Positions 34,170 through 46,790 are shown, numbered from the stretch's first letter. The stretch is DNA of 64,000 nt from Poecilobothrus nobilitatus (GCA_947095535.1 OX352774.1:242507825-242571824); one strand, 5' to 3'. The notes: a model not told the origin generated them from the sequence alone. Numbers and translations are program-made.

Positions 34170-35561
34170 TATTTTTTTTGTAGAATAATTGGCCAGTCAA
34201 AAAATATTGCAATATTGTATTTCTAAACATAAAATGTAAAATAAAAAGAAGCTTTACTGTACATATAAGAGTTGGAGAATAAAATCAGGTTTTCAGTTAT
34301 TCAATTTGTGAACATTAGAAGTTGTTGTCCCTAAACTTCTACTGTTCTTATACATATAAGTTTTGACTAAAAACAATGATATGTAATATTGTATTTTTAA
34401 AGATAAAATTATAAAAACAAAAAAAACTTTTACGTCTAATTCTAAATTCCGTCGTTTTGCCTTAAATTTATAATTGAAAGTAAAAAATTGTGAATTCAGC
34501 TTTATGATATTTGGCTTTATTTTATGTTATCCATAAATAAGAAAGCCCAAATACAAGCTAATGAACAAACTCTGTGTTGATTTTTTTTATTTAAATCTAA
34601 AAAATTCTATTACAAAAAAAGTTCTTAAAATACGCTACACTTAACTTCAAATGAAATACATTTTATATTTCAAATAATTGCAGTTTTTCCAAAAAAAAAT
34701 AATAAAAAAATTATTTTAACTTTTTTAAAACTAAAATTCTAGATAGGTACTTAAACTGCTATCTCTTTATTCTTTTTTTTTTTAACTGAAATGGTAACCT
34801 CACTTTTTTAAAGTAATAAAAAAAAAACAAAAAGGACGATGCTGCAATACTTTCTATACTTTTGCATGTTGTTTTTATTAGTTTTCTTTTTCAAAACAGA
34901 AAACTTCTACAAAAAAAAAAACAAAGCTATATATATATAGCTAGATACCTACTACAGAAAATCCAAATATTTTTTTTTTATTCTTTTAAAAAAACTTTCG
35001 ACCAAAATTGAAGTTCTACTAATTTTTTTTCTATGGTAAAGTTAAGTGAAATATTAACAAGAATTAGAAAACAGGATAACTAGAAAAACTCTTTCTTGTT
35101 AAAAATTTCAACACTGATTTTGAATAGATTTGTAAATTTTAAAATATTTAAAGAAAATAAAAAAAAGAAAGAAAATAATAGTTTCCATTTCGTAAAGGAT
35201 AATTTTACCGTATATTCAGCACAGAAAAAAAATAAACAAATCTTGCTCCTTTTAATAAAATATTTAATTAATATTTAATTATATTTTCTGGAATTTAAGG
35301 AATTTTTTTAACAATATATAGTACACTACTCATGTAATAAGGAATTGAAATAATTTTACAAGAGTTGATACAAAAGAAATGAAATGTCTTACATAACATA
35401 CTTATCATTGTTTGTTATTAGCTCAAGAGTTAGCATAATCAATAGTAACACATTAAGAGTAAAATTAATATAAATAATAATTAATTATCTTAACATTAGA
35501 AAATAATGATTTAACTATTTTAAAATTAAACAAGAGTCATTTATCTAGGTTTCATTAAACA
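34170..35561. other. A+T-rich DNA, no gene seen
   Basis: Poly-A/T tracts and a short TA run near 34,929. The 60-codon frame at 35,096-35,278 is Lys/Asn/Ile-rich low complexity. Confidence 0.6.
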
Positions 35562-35630
35562 TACAGCTGAATAACACATTGGTTAGAGTACCGTCTTTTC
35601 ATACCAGAGTCCAAACTCTAATCCCAGTAA
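35562..35630 (+). pseudogene. Degenerate tRNA-like sequence
   Basis: TTGGTTAGAGTACCG matches the D-arm half of many tRNAs (TTGGTTAGAGCRCCG). It is followed by a TTTTCATA loop-like region, CCAGAGTCC and a decayed B-box (GTCCAAACTCTAATCCCA). Stems do not close, so it is a pseudogene or SINE head rather than a working tRNA. Confidence 0.45.
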
Positions 35631-36397
35631 TAGAGAGAAGTTTTCAGTTTAATTCAACTACCATTTACAATTGAATTCACATTACTAACAAACATAACGG
35701 CATAATGTGAACTTGTATGTATAAATACAACTTTCTCATTTCTTTTAATTTTTTCTTTCCACTGCTATAAGGATCATAATATAAACCATATCTGGCAAGT
35801 CAATTTTTATTCATATTTGATTAAGCTTCAGTTTTTGGTATCAGTAGTCTCATTAAACCGTTAATTACTCTCTACTAGTGTATATATACCCATAACAAAC
35901 ATATATATATATTAAATGTATTCTTGTAATTTTAATTTATATCTTATAACTCACAGATAACCAAATATTGTAATATTGAAAAGCAAATACTCACATGTAA
36001 ATACTCACTCAACAGTTTTTTTTTTTTTATAATTGAAATATAAAATTTAAACAAAATATAAATAAATAAAATTATACGGATTGCAACTAAAACAAATCTA
36101 CAGGTTGTGATCAATTCTATATAATAAGAGTATATTCCCACTTCCTAACCATATTAACTACAATATCCAGATCTATTGTTTCAACATGTATCAATGGCAC
36201 AGGACCGGCCTACATTAAGCCAAAAAACAACTTTTATCTGTTTCAGGAACAATTTCTAATATTTAAAGCTTATCAGAAATTCTAGAAACAATATATTATG
36301 TACACATATATAACGTATAGAAAGGGCAGATGTAAAACCATATAACTAAAAATATGGGTCACAATGAAAAAGAAATTCAATAGGGCTATAGCTTGAA
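35631..36397. other. A+T-rich DNA, no gene seen
   Basis: No supported feature. The 65-codon minus-strand frame at 35,944-36,141 has no domain and includes a poly-T-derived Lys run. Confidence 0.55.
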
Positions 36398-36404
36398 CTA
36401 AAAT
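36398..36404. repeat. SINE target site duplication, left (CTAAAAT)
   Basis: Repeated at 36,608-36,614 at the other end of the SINE. Only seven bases and A/T-rich, so weaker than at 33 kb. Confidence 0.5.
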
Positions 36405-36607
36405 AATTTTTTTTTTTTTTTTCAGTATATTCCCTTGCCACATAAATTGTCACAAGAAAATTACACAACATTTCCTTTTTCAGGCGTGGCTGAGAATTAT
36501 CGTAAGAGGGAATTATTCTTACGACGTGTGTGGGATTCGAACCCATACTCTCTCTGTGTTTATAACGTATTTCATACGCTTTTACTCACTAGAACACTGC
36601 GACCCCG
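36405..36607 (-). mobile_element. tRNA-derived SINE, second full-length copy
   Basis: Read on the minus strand, it follows the 33,279 copy throughout: GGGGTCGCAGTG head, TAGTGAGTAAAAGCGTATGA, B-box GGGTTCGAATCCC, GTCGTAAG...CTTACGATA, CCACGCCTGAAAAAGG, TTTATGTGGCA, and a tail of about 16 As. The B-box here is the canonical GGTTCGAATCC. The 66-codon minus-strand frame at 36,346-36,546 is a translation of this SINE. Confidence 0.85.
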
Positions 36608-36614
36608 CTAAAAT
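36608..36614. repeat. SINE target site duplication, right (CTAAAAT)
   Basis: Matches 36,398-36,404. Confidence 0.5.
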
Positions 36615-37369
36615 TTTTGAAAACATGAATTATTTGCAAAACTGAGAATTTAGTTTCTGCTCAGTTTTATGCATTTGATCCAATATGTCAAAATTCTATT
36701 CAAATATAAAACTCTGATTTAAGAGGTCAAATAAAATAGATTGATAAAAATTTTCGAACAGAGTACAACCTGATGATTAATAGAATCTCACCTCAAATAA
36801 CTATTAAAAAACTATATTTAAACAAATTTTTCATAAAATTGAAAAAAAAAAAATACTTAAAATGAAATTAAAATATCATATTACCTAAACCTATTACATT
36901 CTATACCACAGTTAAAATATTAAAATCACATAAAAACAAAAATGTTTATTAATAATTTTTTAATAAATTTAATCACATTATAATTAAATTATATCTACTT
37001 ATATAAAAAATTATCATATTATTTAAATATATATTAAATAAAAATTAATTAAAAAAATTATATAGTAATAAAATAAGATTTATGTAATTATAATTGAATT
37101 AAAACAAAAAAACAAATTTTTTTTTTTAAATTAATTTAAATTATTACATAAACGATTAATTTGCATATGAAATATTAAACCAAAAATTTAATTTTTAATT
37201 TTTAATTTTCAACACTTGATAACAAAAATTAACAAGGCAGAATGTAAACCAATGGTTTTAAAGACGCACATTTTCCAAAAGATAATAACTGTTTATAGAA
37301 TTCTGTGACTTGCACCAAAATTTGTAATTTATTTCTTAAAATTTCGTATAAGTTTATAAGAAAAAATTG
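36615..37369. other. A+T-rich DNA, no gene seen
   Basis: Extremely A/T-rich from 36,900 to 37,200. No supported feature. Confidence 0.6.
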
Positions 37370-38045
37370 TGAAAAATAAAGGGGCATTTGCTTCAATTTT
37401 AAGGGAATCCTTCATAATTAAAGAAAATCATTAACACATGTAAAACTATAATGTTTAGGCTTAATTTTTACGTTTTATTTCGAACAGATGAAGTTGCAGG
37501 TGTTTAAATTGAATAGCAAAATTTAAATTTTTGAGCCCTAAACAGGGGGTGATACAAAAAAAATGTTCCAAGGCAACTTATGTTAATTCTAAAAGTTCTT
37601 TCTAATCTCAAAATTTCTAAGTCTCTATCTAAAAGTGTACGGGAGCTATGAAGGAAGAAAATCTTGCAAAATTTTCCACATAACGGTAAATGTATATACG
37701 GTTTCCACACAACTGTAAATTTATATACTAAATTTTAAAAAAAATTTATAATCGTGATATATAAAGGTAGAAAAAACTGCTTTCGTATATGACGGTTTTA
37801 GATTGAAAAAATGTTAAGCAGAACTTGAAATATATACACATTTACAAATAGGACTTTTACAGGACTTTTTCAAAGTTTGCAAATTTGTTTTACAACATAA
37901 ATTTTTTTATGAGACCTACATGAGACCCCATGATTAAAATTTCTTTTCTTCAACGGTGTAGAAGGTTTTCAAACAGACGAACAACCGACAAATAGATTGA
38001 AACGAATAGACAATTTTTTTAAAAAATGAGCTAAAAAAGTAAAAA
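37370..38045 (-). repeat. Dispersed repeat C, copy 2 (longest)
   Basis: It aligns with 953-1,465 over its first half and, in reverse orientation, with 45,655-45,950 over its second half. With the latter, the minus strand shares ACACCGTT, GTAGGTCTCATAAAAAAA, TTATGTTGTA, CAACTTTGAAAAAG-type and TATTTGTAAATGTGTATAT blocks. It links the other copies into one family. No protein frame is supported; the 68-codon frame at 37,504-37,710 has no domain. Confidence 0.6.
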
Positions 38046-39979
38046 AAAAAAATAAACTACCTATAAAGATACCTTTTTCATTGTTTTATTATTTAAAATT
38101 TAATTCCTTAAAAAAGAAACATAAATTATAAAGTTTAATTCTAGTATTTTTAAATTTTATATTATACAAAATACGACCTAATGTTGATCGACTATCAATA
38201 AAGCTTTAAATATTCTGCTTCTTCAAAATGAAAAGTGGATCAATAATTCTTACATTTGAGGAGATTTTGTGATCTGTTGTATAGATTAACCTTTATAGTC
38301 AACCTTACTTATACAAAATTTCATTCGTAATTAGTCCAATTAAATAGCCTTATATAGCAAATAACTTATTTCAGCATATGGAAATTCGTTTGTGGCTCAA
38401 ATATATTCCTTAAAATTGAGAATAATTACATTTTCAATTTACAAAGGTTTCAGGAGAACGTTAACATTTTCGTCCTACAAATCTCAAACATATTTTTACT
38501 TTATAGCTGAATTTTCAGTTACCCAAAACAAGTGCAATTGTATTAAAAATCCCTCAATCTATAATTTTTTGGTCAAAAAGAAGTGGTGTTTATTGAGATA
38601 AAGTTCCGCATGTTGATAAATGAATCGGACTAGTACCGTTTCTTTTTGACATTTCTCGATGATTTATTTACGAAAACAAAAAACAATGCATTTATTTTGT
38701 ATTTCGACAAATATACCTAATAATTGACATTTAAGATTTACCAAAACTTTAAGTAACATTTATATTGAAGTTTTTTAAAAAAAAGTTAAACTAAATAAAA
38801 AAAATTAAATTATAAAATTCAAAATTTGTTTAAATTCTACTAGAATATATTAATTCTATTGGTTGAAGTAGCAGTTTCCAATTCTTTAAGCATTAAATGA
38901 ATTTAAAAAAAAGTTTTCAATATTAGAAAATTCGCACAAACGAGACCACATATAAAATAATTCAAATAGAGTTTATAAAAATATTTTTATATAAATGATC
39001 CATTATAAGTGGGATTGGGGACCGCTAAATCATCAAATACTGATTGTAAGAATAAGAGTTTGATGTTATACATAGAAACTATAGTTAGTGAAAAGAAAAA
39101 CCAGATTTTAAAATTTGTATATTTTCGGCGGGTTGTATGTAATTATGAGTGATTCTTGGGACTACAGCAAATAGGCGAAAATGTTTCGTAAGATAAGGCA
39201 ATGTGATGCGCATAATTACAGTTCATAGAACTGCTTTGTGAACCAAGATAGAAATATATATATTAACTAAGACCTTTTAAGTAAAATAAAAACAAAAACT
39301 CAAAACTTCTAAGTTTCTAAGTGATTTTTTTTTTTAAATCTTGAATTTTACGCAAGATAATATTAAAAGTCATTTTTCAAAAATTAAAGGCAAGTTTTTG
39401 TGGAATTGCTCTATGTCTCTATTAATCTGATATTATTGAATATTTATTATTCAATCTAATAATTAAAGACAGAAAAATTCTTATAACTCTTTTTAAATTA
39501 GTATATAATTCTTTATAATCATATTTTTTTTAAATGCATATAATTTAAAAAAAAAAAAAGTAATTTAATCAATTTTGAACTTTATTATTATTGAAATATT
39601 AATTATTAAATATTATTAAATATCAATATTCGAAAATAAATTGAATTTAATTAAAATTGAAATAAAATTTCTAGGCAGTCACGTAAGACGACATATAATA
39701 TTATATTATTTTAATAATTAAATTATATTATGTCCACTTACACTATAAAGCAAAAGAGAATTGCTACTTTTCAGTTGTAAAATTTATAAAAATGATTAAA
39801 ACCTCAGATGGTGCAATTTTTCGTAATTTATTTATCAGTTACATATATATGTACTGAATTAAAAAACCATTTACGTGCCAAAATACTAAATAAATAGGTT
39901 TTCTCAAACAGTTATTATATTTATAACAGTTATTATATTTATTAACGACAGTCAAATTTTAACTTAATGTGTGTTAGCC
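38046..39979. other. A+T-rich DNA with two more complex patches, no gene seen
   Basis: Patches at 38.22-38.66 kb and 39.00-39.25 kb are less A/T-rich than their surroundings. On the minus strand, 39,250 to about 39,140 is open for roughly 30 codons starting near MNCNYAHHIALSYETF, which is not recognised and too short to call. The 69-codon frame at 38,392-38,601 has no recognisable domain. Confidence 0.45.
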
Positions 39980-39988
39980 TTCACAAGC
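39980..39988. repeat. Left 9-bp target site duplication TTCACAAGC
   Basis: Identical to 40,756-40,764; both copies are directly adjacent to the element ends. Confidence 0.85.
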
Positions 39989-40755
39989 GGCTCTATGAAT
40001 TCAGAACGGACGAAATAACTACGAAACGTCAAAAATGAAATAAGTACGAAAATTAAAAAATGAATTCGCTGCGAAAAAAAAAAGTTTTTGTTTTATTCTA
40101 TAAAGATTCATATTATCCGATAGATTCTATAAATTCTATAACTTTATATAAAATTTAAATAAAAAATCACGGCGTTGTGGCAATTTTAGTTGTTTACGAA
40201 AATACAAGTACGAAAATTCAAAAAAAATCAAAAAGACAAATAAAACAAATTTATCGAAAATTTATTTTTATTTTTATAGGTAATTTTTAATTCAACACTT
40301 GAATTGAGTCTTTTATAATTACTCTGCAGCATGGACATAAATAATTGTTTTGGTGTTGTGCAAGTGCTACACCTTGTAGTATAATATCTGACATTGATTG
40401 CAGATTTTAAGATGTCGGCACGGCAAAAAAAGAATGTTTGACGGATTTGTTAAATAATTTATAGTAATGTTAAATACCAATAACAATTTTTTTTATTTGC
40501 AAAACTTGTTTCTTTGAAAACAAAAAAAAAAAACTAGTTTTAAATTAATTTTGAATATTATAACTTTATTTAAAATTTCTAAATTTTTGTACTTAATTCA
40601 TTATGAAAAAAGTACGAAATTTACTGATATAATTTTTAATTTTTTCGTACTTATTTCATTATGAAATAAAATCGAAAAAAACCGTAAATTTTCTTTCGAA
40701 CTTATTTAAATTTTTGATTTCGTACTTATTGCGTTCGATCTTATTTCATAGAACC
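39989..40755. mobile_element. Second Mutator-like (MULE-type) short element, 767 bp
   Basis: The left end GGCTCTATGAATTCAGAACG and the right end (complement) GGTTCTATGAAATAAGATCG are inverted partners. The inverted similarity runs on through AATAASTACGAAA blocks. ATAAGTACGAAA-type motifs recur many times inside, in both orientations. Perfect 9-bp duplications flank it. There is no transposase frame. The terminal sequences differ from those of the 19.76-kb element, so this is a separate family with the same insertion signature. Confidence 0.8.
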
Positions 40756-40764
40756 TTCACAAGC
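40756..40764. repeat. Right 9-bp target site duplication TTCACAAGC
   Basis: Exact copy of 39,980-39,988. Confidence 0.85.
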
Positions 40765-41690
40765 AACATTGTTGCTAAGAATTTTCAATTTCTGAAATTA
40801 CAAGTATAAAAAACAATGATAACTATACTTATTTACCTCTATACAAATTTAAAAAGTAACACATTAAAAGTCAGAAAATATCTTGAATCTATTTTAAATA
40901 TAGAATAAAACAGTAGAGTTCTTGAAATATAAGTGTGCTGTAATACGATGAAAAATCAGAATTAGATACATTATTATTTCTTACAGAGTAATGTGCTCTT
41001 GGTATCTTCAGCCAATGTAATGTTTTTTGATAGGTATTTAAAAACAAAACCTTGTTAGTATCAGAAACTTTGTTTAGTTGCATGGGGTATGGGGTTTATA
41101 AAAAGTAACATGCCACCACAAAGAATAAAAAATGTTGTGGTTATATACTTATTTGAACTATTTCCTATTTTATTGTTTTCTTCTGTACTTTTAGGTACAT
41201 AGTATACAATTTTTTTTTTTTTTAAATTAATAATAATTATTCTAAAAAAACTTTAAAATAATTTAAAAAAAAAATTACTTAATACTTATAATTACAGGGA
41301 ATTATCAATTACCTAAGGTACTTTGGTTACATAGTAGATAAATCATTTTATTTTTTTGTATAAAGTTATATCAAGTTAAATATGCATTTAATTAAATTAA
41401 TTTTAATAAAAAAAAAAAACTTATAATTATTAACTTTTTTTATTGATCCTTTTTATGTATTATTATTTTTTTTTTTAATATGTTATTTTAACCTTTGTTT
41501 TGTGCTTTTTTTTTTTTTTTTTGTAACGTTTTGAGACCAAAATATATCGCCTAAAGCAATTAAAATTTAAATAAAATTTTACTTTGTGAATGCATTTGTA
41601 AAATTTTATTTTAATCAGATTATAAAATATATACATAAATAAAAGCTAATATCATTTATCAGTATTCAAAATTTCATAAATACTTAATTA
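40765..41690. other. A+T-rich DNA, no gene seen
   Basis: T-runs at 41,211-41,223 and 41,508-41,522, among others. The 64-codon minus-strand frame at 40,889-41,083 has no domain. Confidence 0.55.
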
Positions 41691-43010
41691 TATTAAAAAT
41701 ATATATTTATATATTATATATACAGAAAGATATATTTAAGTATACATATATATATACATATATATAAAAGAAACTTATATATAAATTCAATAAAAATTAT
41801 TTTAATAATTTTCTCACACCCAAAATTTGAGAATTATAATATTGTCGTTTGTATATATATATATATATATACATTGTATATACATTTTAAATTATATTAA
41901 ATATCAAGTTAATATAATATAAAATTATAAAAACAAAAAAATTGCAATTATAAATATTTACTTCTATGCTTTTATAATATATAAATCAATATGTTTATAA
42001 AACAAATACATATATATATATATATATATATACATAATATATATACTAAATACTATATATACTAGGTGTTCAGTTAAAAGATTTTTATTAATAATAAAAA
42101 TCAAAAAATTCCTGTAGAAAAAGTTGAAAATAAATGTTTACTTCAATTATACAAGATCCTGTAATATCGATGCCTGCAACACTGCTTGGTATTCTGATAG
42201 AATTTTTTCGTGTTTATAGTTCTTCTTTTTTTAAGATCACTTTAATACTTTATATAATCGCTTTCTTTAATACTTTATATTTTTTTCTATCATTATTAGC
42301 TGCATTCGTTTCTGTCATTTTCTCAGGAAGACACTTGGTTCCTTATATAGTATATATTATTGTCGTATTATACAAATTTATTGCCAGTACTAGCCACTTT
42401 TTTGTGACAAGATCCTGAATTTTCTTTTGTTGACTTTTAGTTTGATTTTGTTTCTAAGATATAAAATTAGTACCTACTGTTCAAATTTATGTTTCATATT
42501 TTTCCATTTATAACTAATCGTTTTCTTTCAAATATAAAAATATAATTATTGTTTAATGAAGAGAGAAACCTTTTTCAACTTTGTATAATGAATTTTTGTT
42601 TCATACTGTACGTATGATCATGTATTTTTGGGAGATTTCGTTGTGTTATATCAGTTGACTACTTTAAATTCAAATCATCTTTCCACAACAGGTTTTATTA
42701 TACTAGGTATACATCCATGTTCCTTTTATACATCCATGTTCTTTCTACTCTTAGAATATGATAGAAAAAAAAAAAAAACACTAACCGTAATTAGAACACA
42801 CAGTTAATTGTAATTTTAAATTGTGCAACAATTAAACTTTCATTATAAAATTATTTACTCAATTGAGTAAAGAAATTTACATATAAATGCAACATTATTT
42901 ATTTTATTAAATAAAAATAGTCATATATAATATGTTAAATATAATTATATATATAATATATATATTTATATATATATATATATATTTACACATACATAAT
43001 TCAAATTTTA
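41691..43010. repeat. TA-dinucleotide-rich block
   Basis: It contains TA microsatellites at 41,852-41,870, 42,010-42,032 and 42,967-42,984 and many shorter TATA/ATAT stretches. A less repetitive island at 42,060-42,760 lies in the middle and holds the doubtful frame at 42,134. Confidence 0.7.
42134..42418 (+). CDS. Doubtful 94-codon hydrophobic open frame
   Basis: Not recognised. The predicted peptide is rich in Phe, Ile, Leu and Val, with three stretches that would score as membrane segments (about residues 16-24, 35-63 and 71-84). No family motif is visible. On the opposite strand (about 42,320 to 42,260) an ATG in a good context reads MTETNAANNDRKKYK before a possible GTATTA splice donor. 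The hydrophobic plus-strand frame could therefore be the shadow of a charged minus-strand exon, or both could be chance. Its position in a TA-rich block argues for low weight. Confidence 0.15.
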   Translation: MFTSIIQDPVISMPATLLGILIEFFRVYSSSFFKITLILYIIAFFNTLYFFLSLLAAFVSVIFSGRHLVPYIVYIIVVLYKFIASTSHFFVTRS

Positions 43011-45650
43011 TGATTTATTATTTGTCATATCTCATAATAAAACTAAAATAATTGTATAAATATTGTCTTTTCAGTTAAGAGTTGCCAGCATATATCCTTT
43101 TCTATATTCTTTCCTATTTCTCTATACCTAACCACGCTTAGATATACTTTAAATCAAAAATTAAGATTGATTAAATTTTATCTTATAATTAGATATAGCA
43201 AAAAATCCCCTAATTTTGGTTTCTTTCGAAGTAATAAAATGTAAGACAATATAAAACTTAATCAATATATTAAGTTAATGTATATTGATCCTTACGTTAA
43301 ACCAATATATTTACGTAAAAACATGTTTTACGTTAAAATAGTAGTATATTATAACAGTATATTATAAAACATTATATAAGTAGAATTAGTACATTACAAT
43401 TGACTATACTGGAGGGAGTTTTGGCCCTATATCAATTTATGACTTATTGTCGTTGATACTTAATTAAATTCTTTCAATTTATTTTTAAACAAATATATAT
43501 GTATGGTATATTATAGAAATCCCCCTTTATGGTATATTATAGGGATCAACTTTTAGTTTTAAAATTTTATACATACATAGTTATCTTTTTAAAATTAACA
43601 AATTATTTTTCAAGTCCCTATATAATATGTGTATTCAATGGTTTTGAACGGGTGGCAAGTTTTCACATAAATATTCACAAAATAAATTAAAATATTTTCT
43701 ACTTGACTTTCTCGCATTTATATCATATGAAATTGTTAATATGTACATATTCATTGCAAAATCTAAAAAAAAAAAAAAAATCTTTAGTTAACATTTAATA
43801 AAATTAAAAGAAATTTGTTTAGACATTGAAATAAAATTTTATTCAAATAATCAAAATTTCATATTAAAATAACAAAACTCAAAATTTGATTTCTTACGTG
43901 CATTATTTTTTTTTATTTTAAAATTTACATGGAAATTTTTCAAAATTGAATAATGGTAACAGATTTTCAATCGTCCTATATAATGACTTAATGTGTTAAT
44001 AAATACAAGTACACCCACTTCAATCCGATAAAACTGAATTACTTCCTACAAAAATTAAATTTAATAATTAAGTATATTAATAATACCTTTATCTCGAAAA
44101 TAATATTTCCAGATACAAAACAAATTCAAAAGTAATTTTTTCAGATACATATTATATATTTCGAATTTTAGAATCATTACAATACTTTCCTTATTTTAAG
44201 TAAATGTTAAAATAAAACAAAATCTAATCAAAATTAATTTTAATAAAATTTTAATAATGAATTTTATTAATAAAATATCTAATATATATATATATATATA
44301 TGTATATACATACATATTAAAAAAAAAAAAAAAAAGGGATGAATGACACAATAACAACAAAATAACGACTAGATTAAAACTTTATTAAAAAGTTATCCTA
44401 AAGAATAACTATTAGATTATTATCATATTATTATTATGTCATTTTTTGATAGACTTGAGGGCATACAATAAAATTTACTTATTCATATTTAAAATGTCTT
44501 TTGTCTTTTATATTTTATCTGGCAGGATTACAATTATTATATAAAACTAAATATTTAAGAAAATTTTATGTATATATATAATATATATGTCATATTTCTG
44601 AAATATAACGGTTAATTGAACTAATAGATACAATAATAAAAAAACGTAATTATGTAAGTATTAATAAAGACATTATATTCTACTTACATAATTCTATTTT
44701 TTGACATATAAATTAAATTTTCTTTCTTATTTCTTTTTTTTTTTTTGCTTTTTTTTTTTTTTTTTTTGTTTCTGTTACAAATGTTGAACTTATGAATTTC
44801 TGAGCCTTCAGCTATTTGACCTTTTTTTTTCTTTATTATATTATTTTATAAAAAATACTAAACATTTTCAACTCGTGTTTTTTTTTTTTGTAAGAAAAAA
44901 AATTTTTTTTTAATTATTTTTATTACTAGCAGCATAATATTTAGATGTATTTATTTTATGCTGTTTTATATACCTATCTAGTTATATATATTTATATATT
45001 ATTTATATAGTTACTTACCTACAAAGTTATATTTTCTGGGAAAATTTTTTATTTAAATTTTAAAATAAAATTTTTAACAAATAAAATAAAATAAATAAAA
45101 TTTTAATAAGAAATAGGTATTTTAAGTAAAAATATTTAAATTTTTAATATTTTATTCTATGAATAAAGTATTTTTCTCTTTACAATTAGTACCAATGGTA
45201 AGTATGATTTTAAGAAACAAAAGAAGTCTGACAAAAATTACATTTAAAAGAATACAGTGTTACTAATAGAAAATAATACTTTTATAATAGAATTGTAGTA
45301 AGTTTAGTATGTATATGTATATATATATATATGTATTTATCTACATATATGCAAGTTAAAATAAAAATAACTTACCTATATTTTATTTGTTTTTTTTTTT
45401 AAATTTAAGATATTCTTACGATATTTTAATCTTTATTTAAAAAGTCAAAACAAGTTTTTAAATTTAGATAAAGTTTACATTTAGACACAAATGAATGTCT
45501 GATGATAAAAATCCAGTTAGAGTAAAATCAAGTAAATAATTAAGCAAACTCAAACATAGAAAATTAAAATTATGGGAGAATTCATATAAAGTTATTTTTT
45601 TATATTTTGGTTTTAGTAGCTACTTAGCAAATATGTAATTAACTTAACTT
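43011..45650. other. A+T-rich DNA, no gene seen
   Basis: Poly-A run 44,320-44,335, TA run 44,282-44,301, long T-runs at 44,734-44,767 and a duplicated GGTATATTATAG at ~43,505 and ~43,531. No supported gene or RNA. Confidence 0.6.
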
Positions 45651-45654
45651 AATA

Positions 45655-45950
45655 CACACTTTAACCTTTTTAGCACATTTCCAAAAAAAAATTTAAAAAA
45701 GTGTGCCTATTAGTTTCACTCTGTCCGTCTGTGTGTTTACAAAACTATCACACCGTTAAAGATAGAGAAAAATAAATTTAACCAAGGGTAGGTCTCAGAA
45801 AAAAATTAATGTTGTAGACTTTGGTTGTTGTAGACTTGTTGTTTGTAGACAACTTTTTAATATAGCCCCATGCATTGTGGAGGTGTAGCCCCTCCAACTT
45901 TGAAAAAGCCCTATTTTTAAATGCGTATATCTCATGTTAAGCTCAAAATT
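45655..45950 (+). repeat. Dispersed repeat C, copy 3, left flank of the satellite array
   Basis: It matches the minus strand of 37,370-38,045: TTTTTAGCACATTT, TTAGTTTCACTCTGTCCGTC, ACAAAACT.TCACACCGTT, GTAGGTCTCAGAAAAAAA, and CCAACTTTGAAAAAGCCCTA. Homology ends around ATCTCATGTTAAGCTCAAAAT, where the first satellite monomer begins without spacer. The array therefore starts inside, or at the exact edge of, this dispersed repeat. Confidence 0.65.
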
Positions 45951-46790
45951 GTAAAAAACAACGGGAAATGGTAGAAAAATCGATTTAAAGATTCGGTATT
46001 TTCAAGATCCATTTTCAGGCGATATAAATTAGGTATAAGTTTCGGATTTCATTTTTATATTTAGAAATATTGTCCCCTATCGTATTCACTTTTTATTGAA
46101 GAAGCAAAAATGATATCAAAATAAACTTAAAATAGTGAAAAAATAATGGGAAATGGTAGAAAAATCGATTTAAACATTCGGTATTTTCAGGATCCATTTT
46201 CAGGCAATATAAGTTAGGTATAAGTTTCGGATTTCGTTTTATTATTTAGAAATATCGTCCCTTACACAAAAACTCTATTTTTTGGTCAAAATTCCTATTT
46301 GGAAGGAAAATATTCAGTTTTTACTGAAGAAGTAAAAATGATATCAAAATAAGATTCAAATCGTGAAAAAACAAGGAAAATGGTAGAAAAATCGTTTTAA
46401 ACATTCGGTACTTTCAAGATTAATTTTCAGGCGATATAAGTTAGGTATAAGTTTCGAATTTCGTTTTTATATTTAGAAATATTGTCCCCTATCGTATTCA
46501 GTTTTTATTGAAGAATCAAAAATGATATCAAAATAAACTTAAAATAGTGAAAAAATAACAGGAAATGGTAGAAAAATCGTTTTAAACATTCGGTACTTTC
46601 AAGATTAATTTTCAGGCGATATAAGTTAGGTATAAGTTTCGGATTTCGTTTTATTATTTAGAAATATCGTCCCCTACACAAAAACTCTATTTTTCGGTCA
46701 AAATTCCTATTTGGAAGGAAAATATTCAGTTTTTACTGAGGAAGTAAAAATGATATCAAAATAAGATTCAAATCGTGAAAAAACAAGGGA
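45951..46790 (+). repeat. Left edge of array: alternating short (~185) and long (~228) monomers
   Basis: The CGGG-equivalent landmarks fall at about 45,962, 46,147, 46,375, 46,559 and 46,785, so spacings alternate 185, 228, 184, 226. The short units lack the block from TACACAAAAA to GGAAGGAAAA and read CCCCTATCGTATTCA instead. This is a ~412-bp dimeric repeat present only at this edge. Confidence 0.8.
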
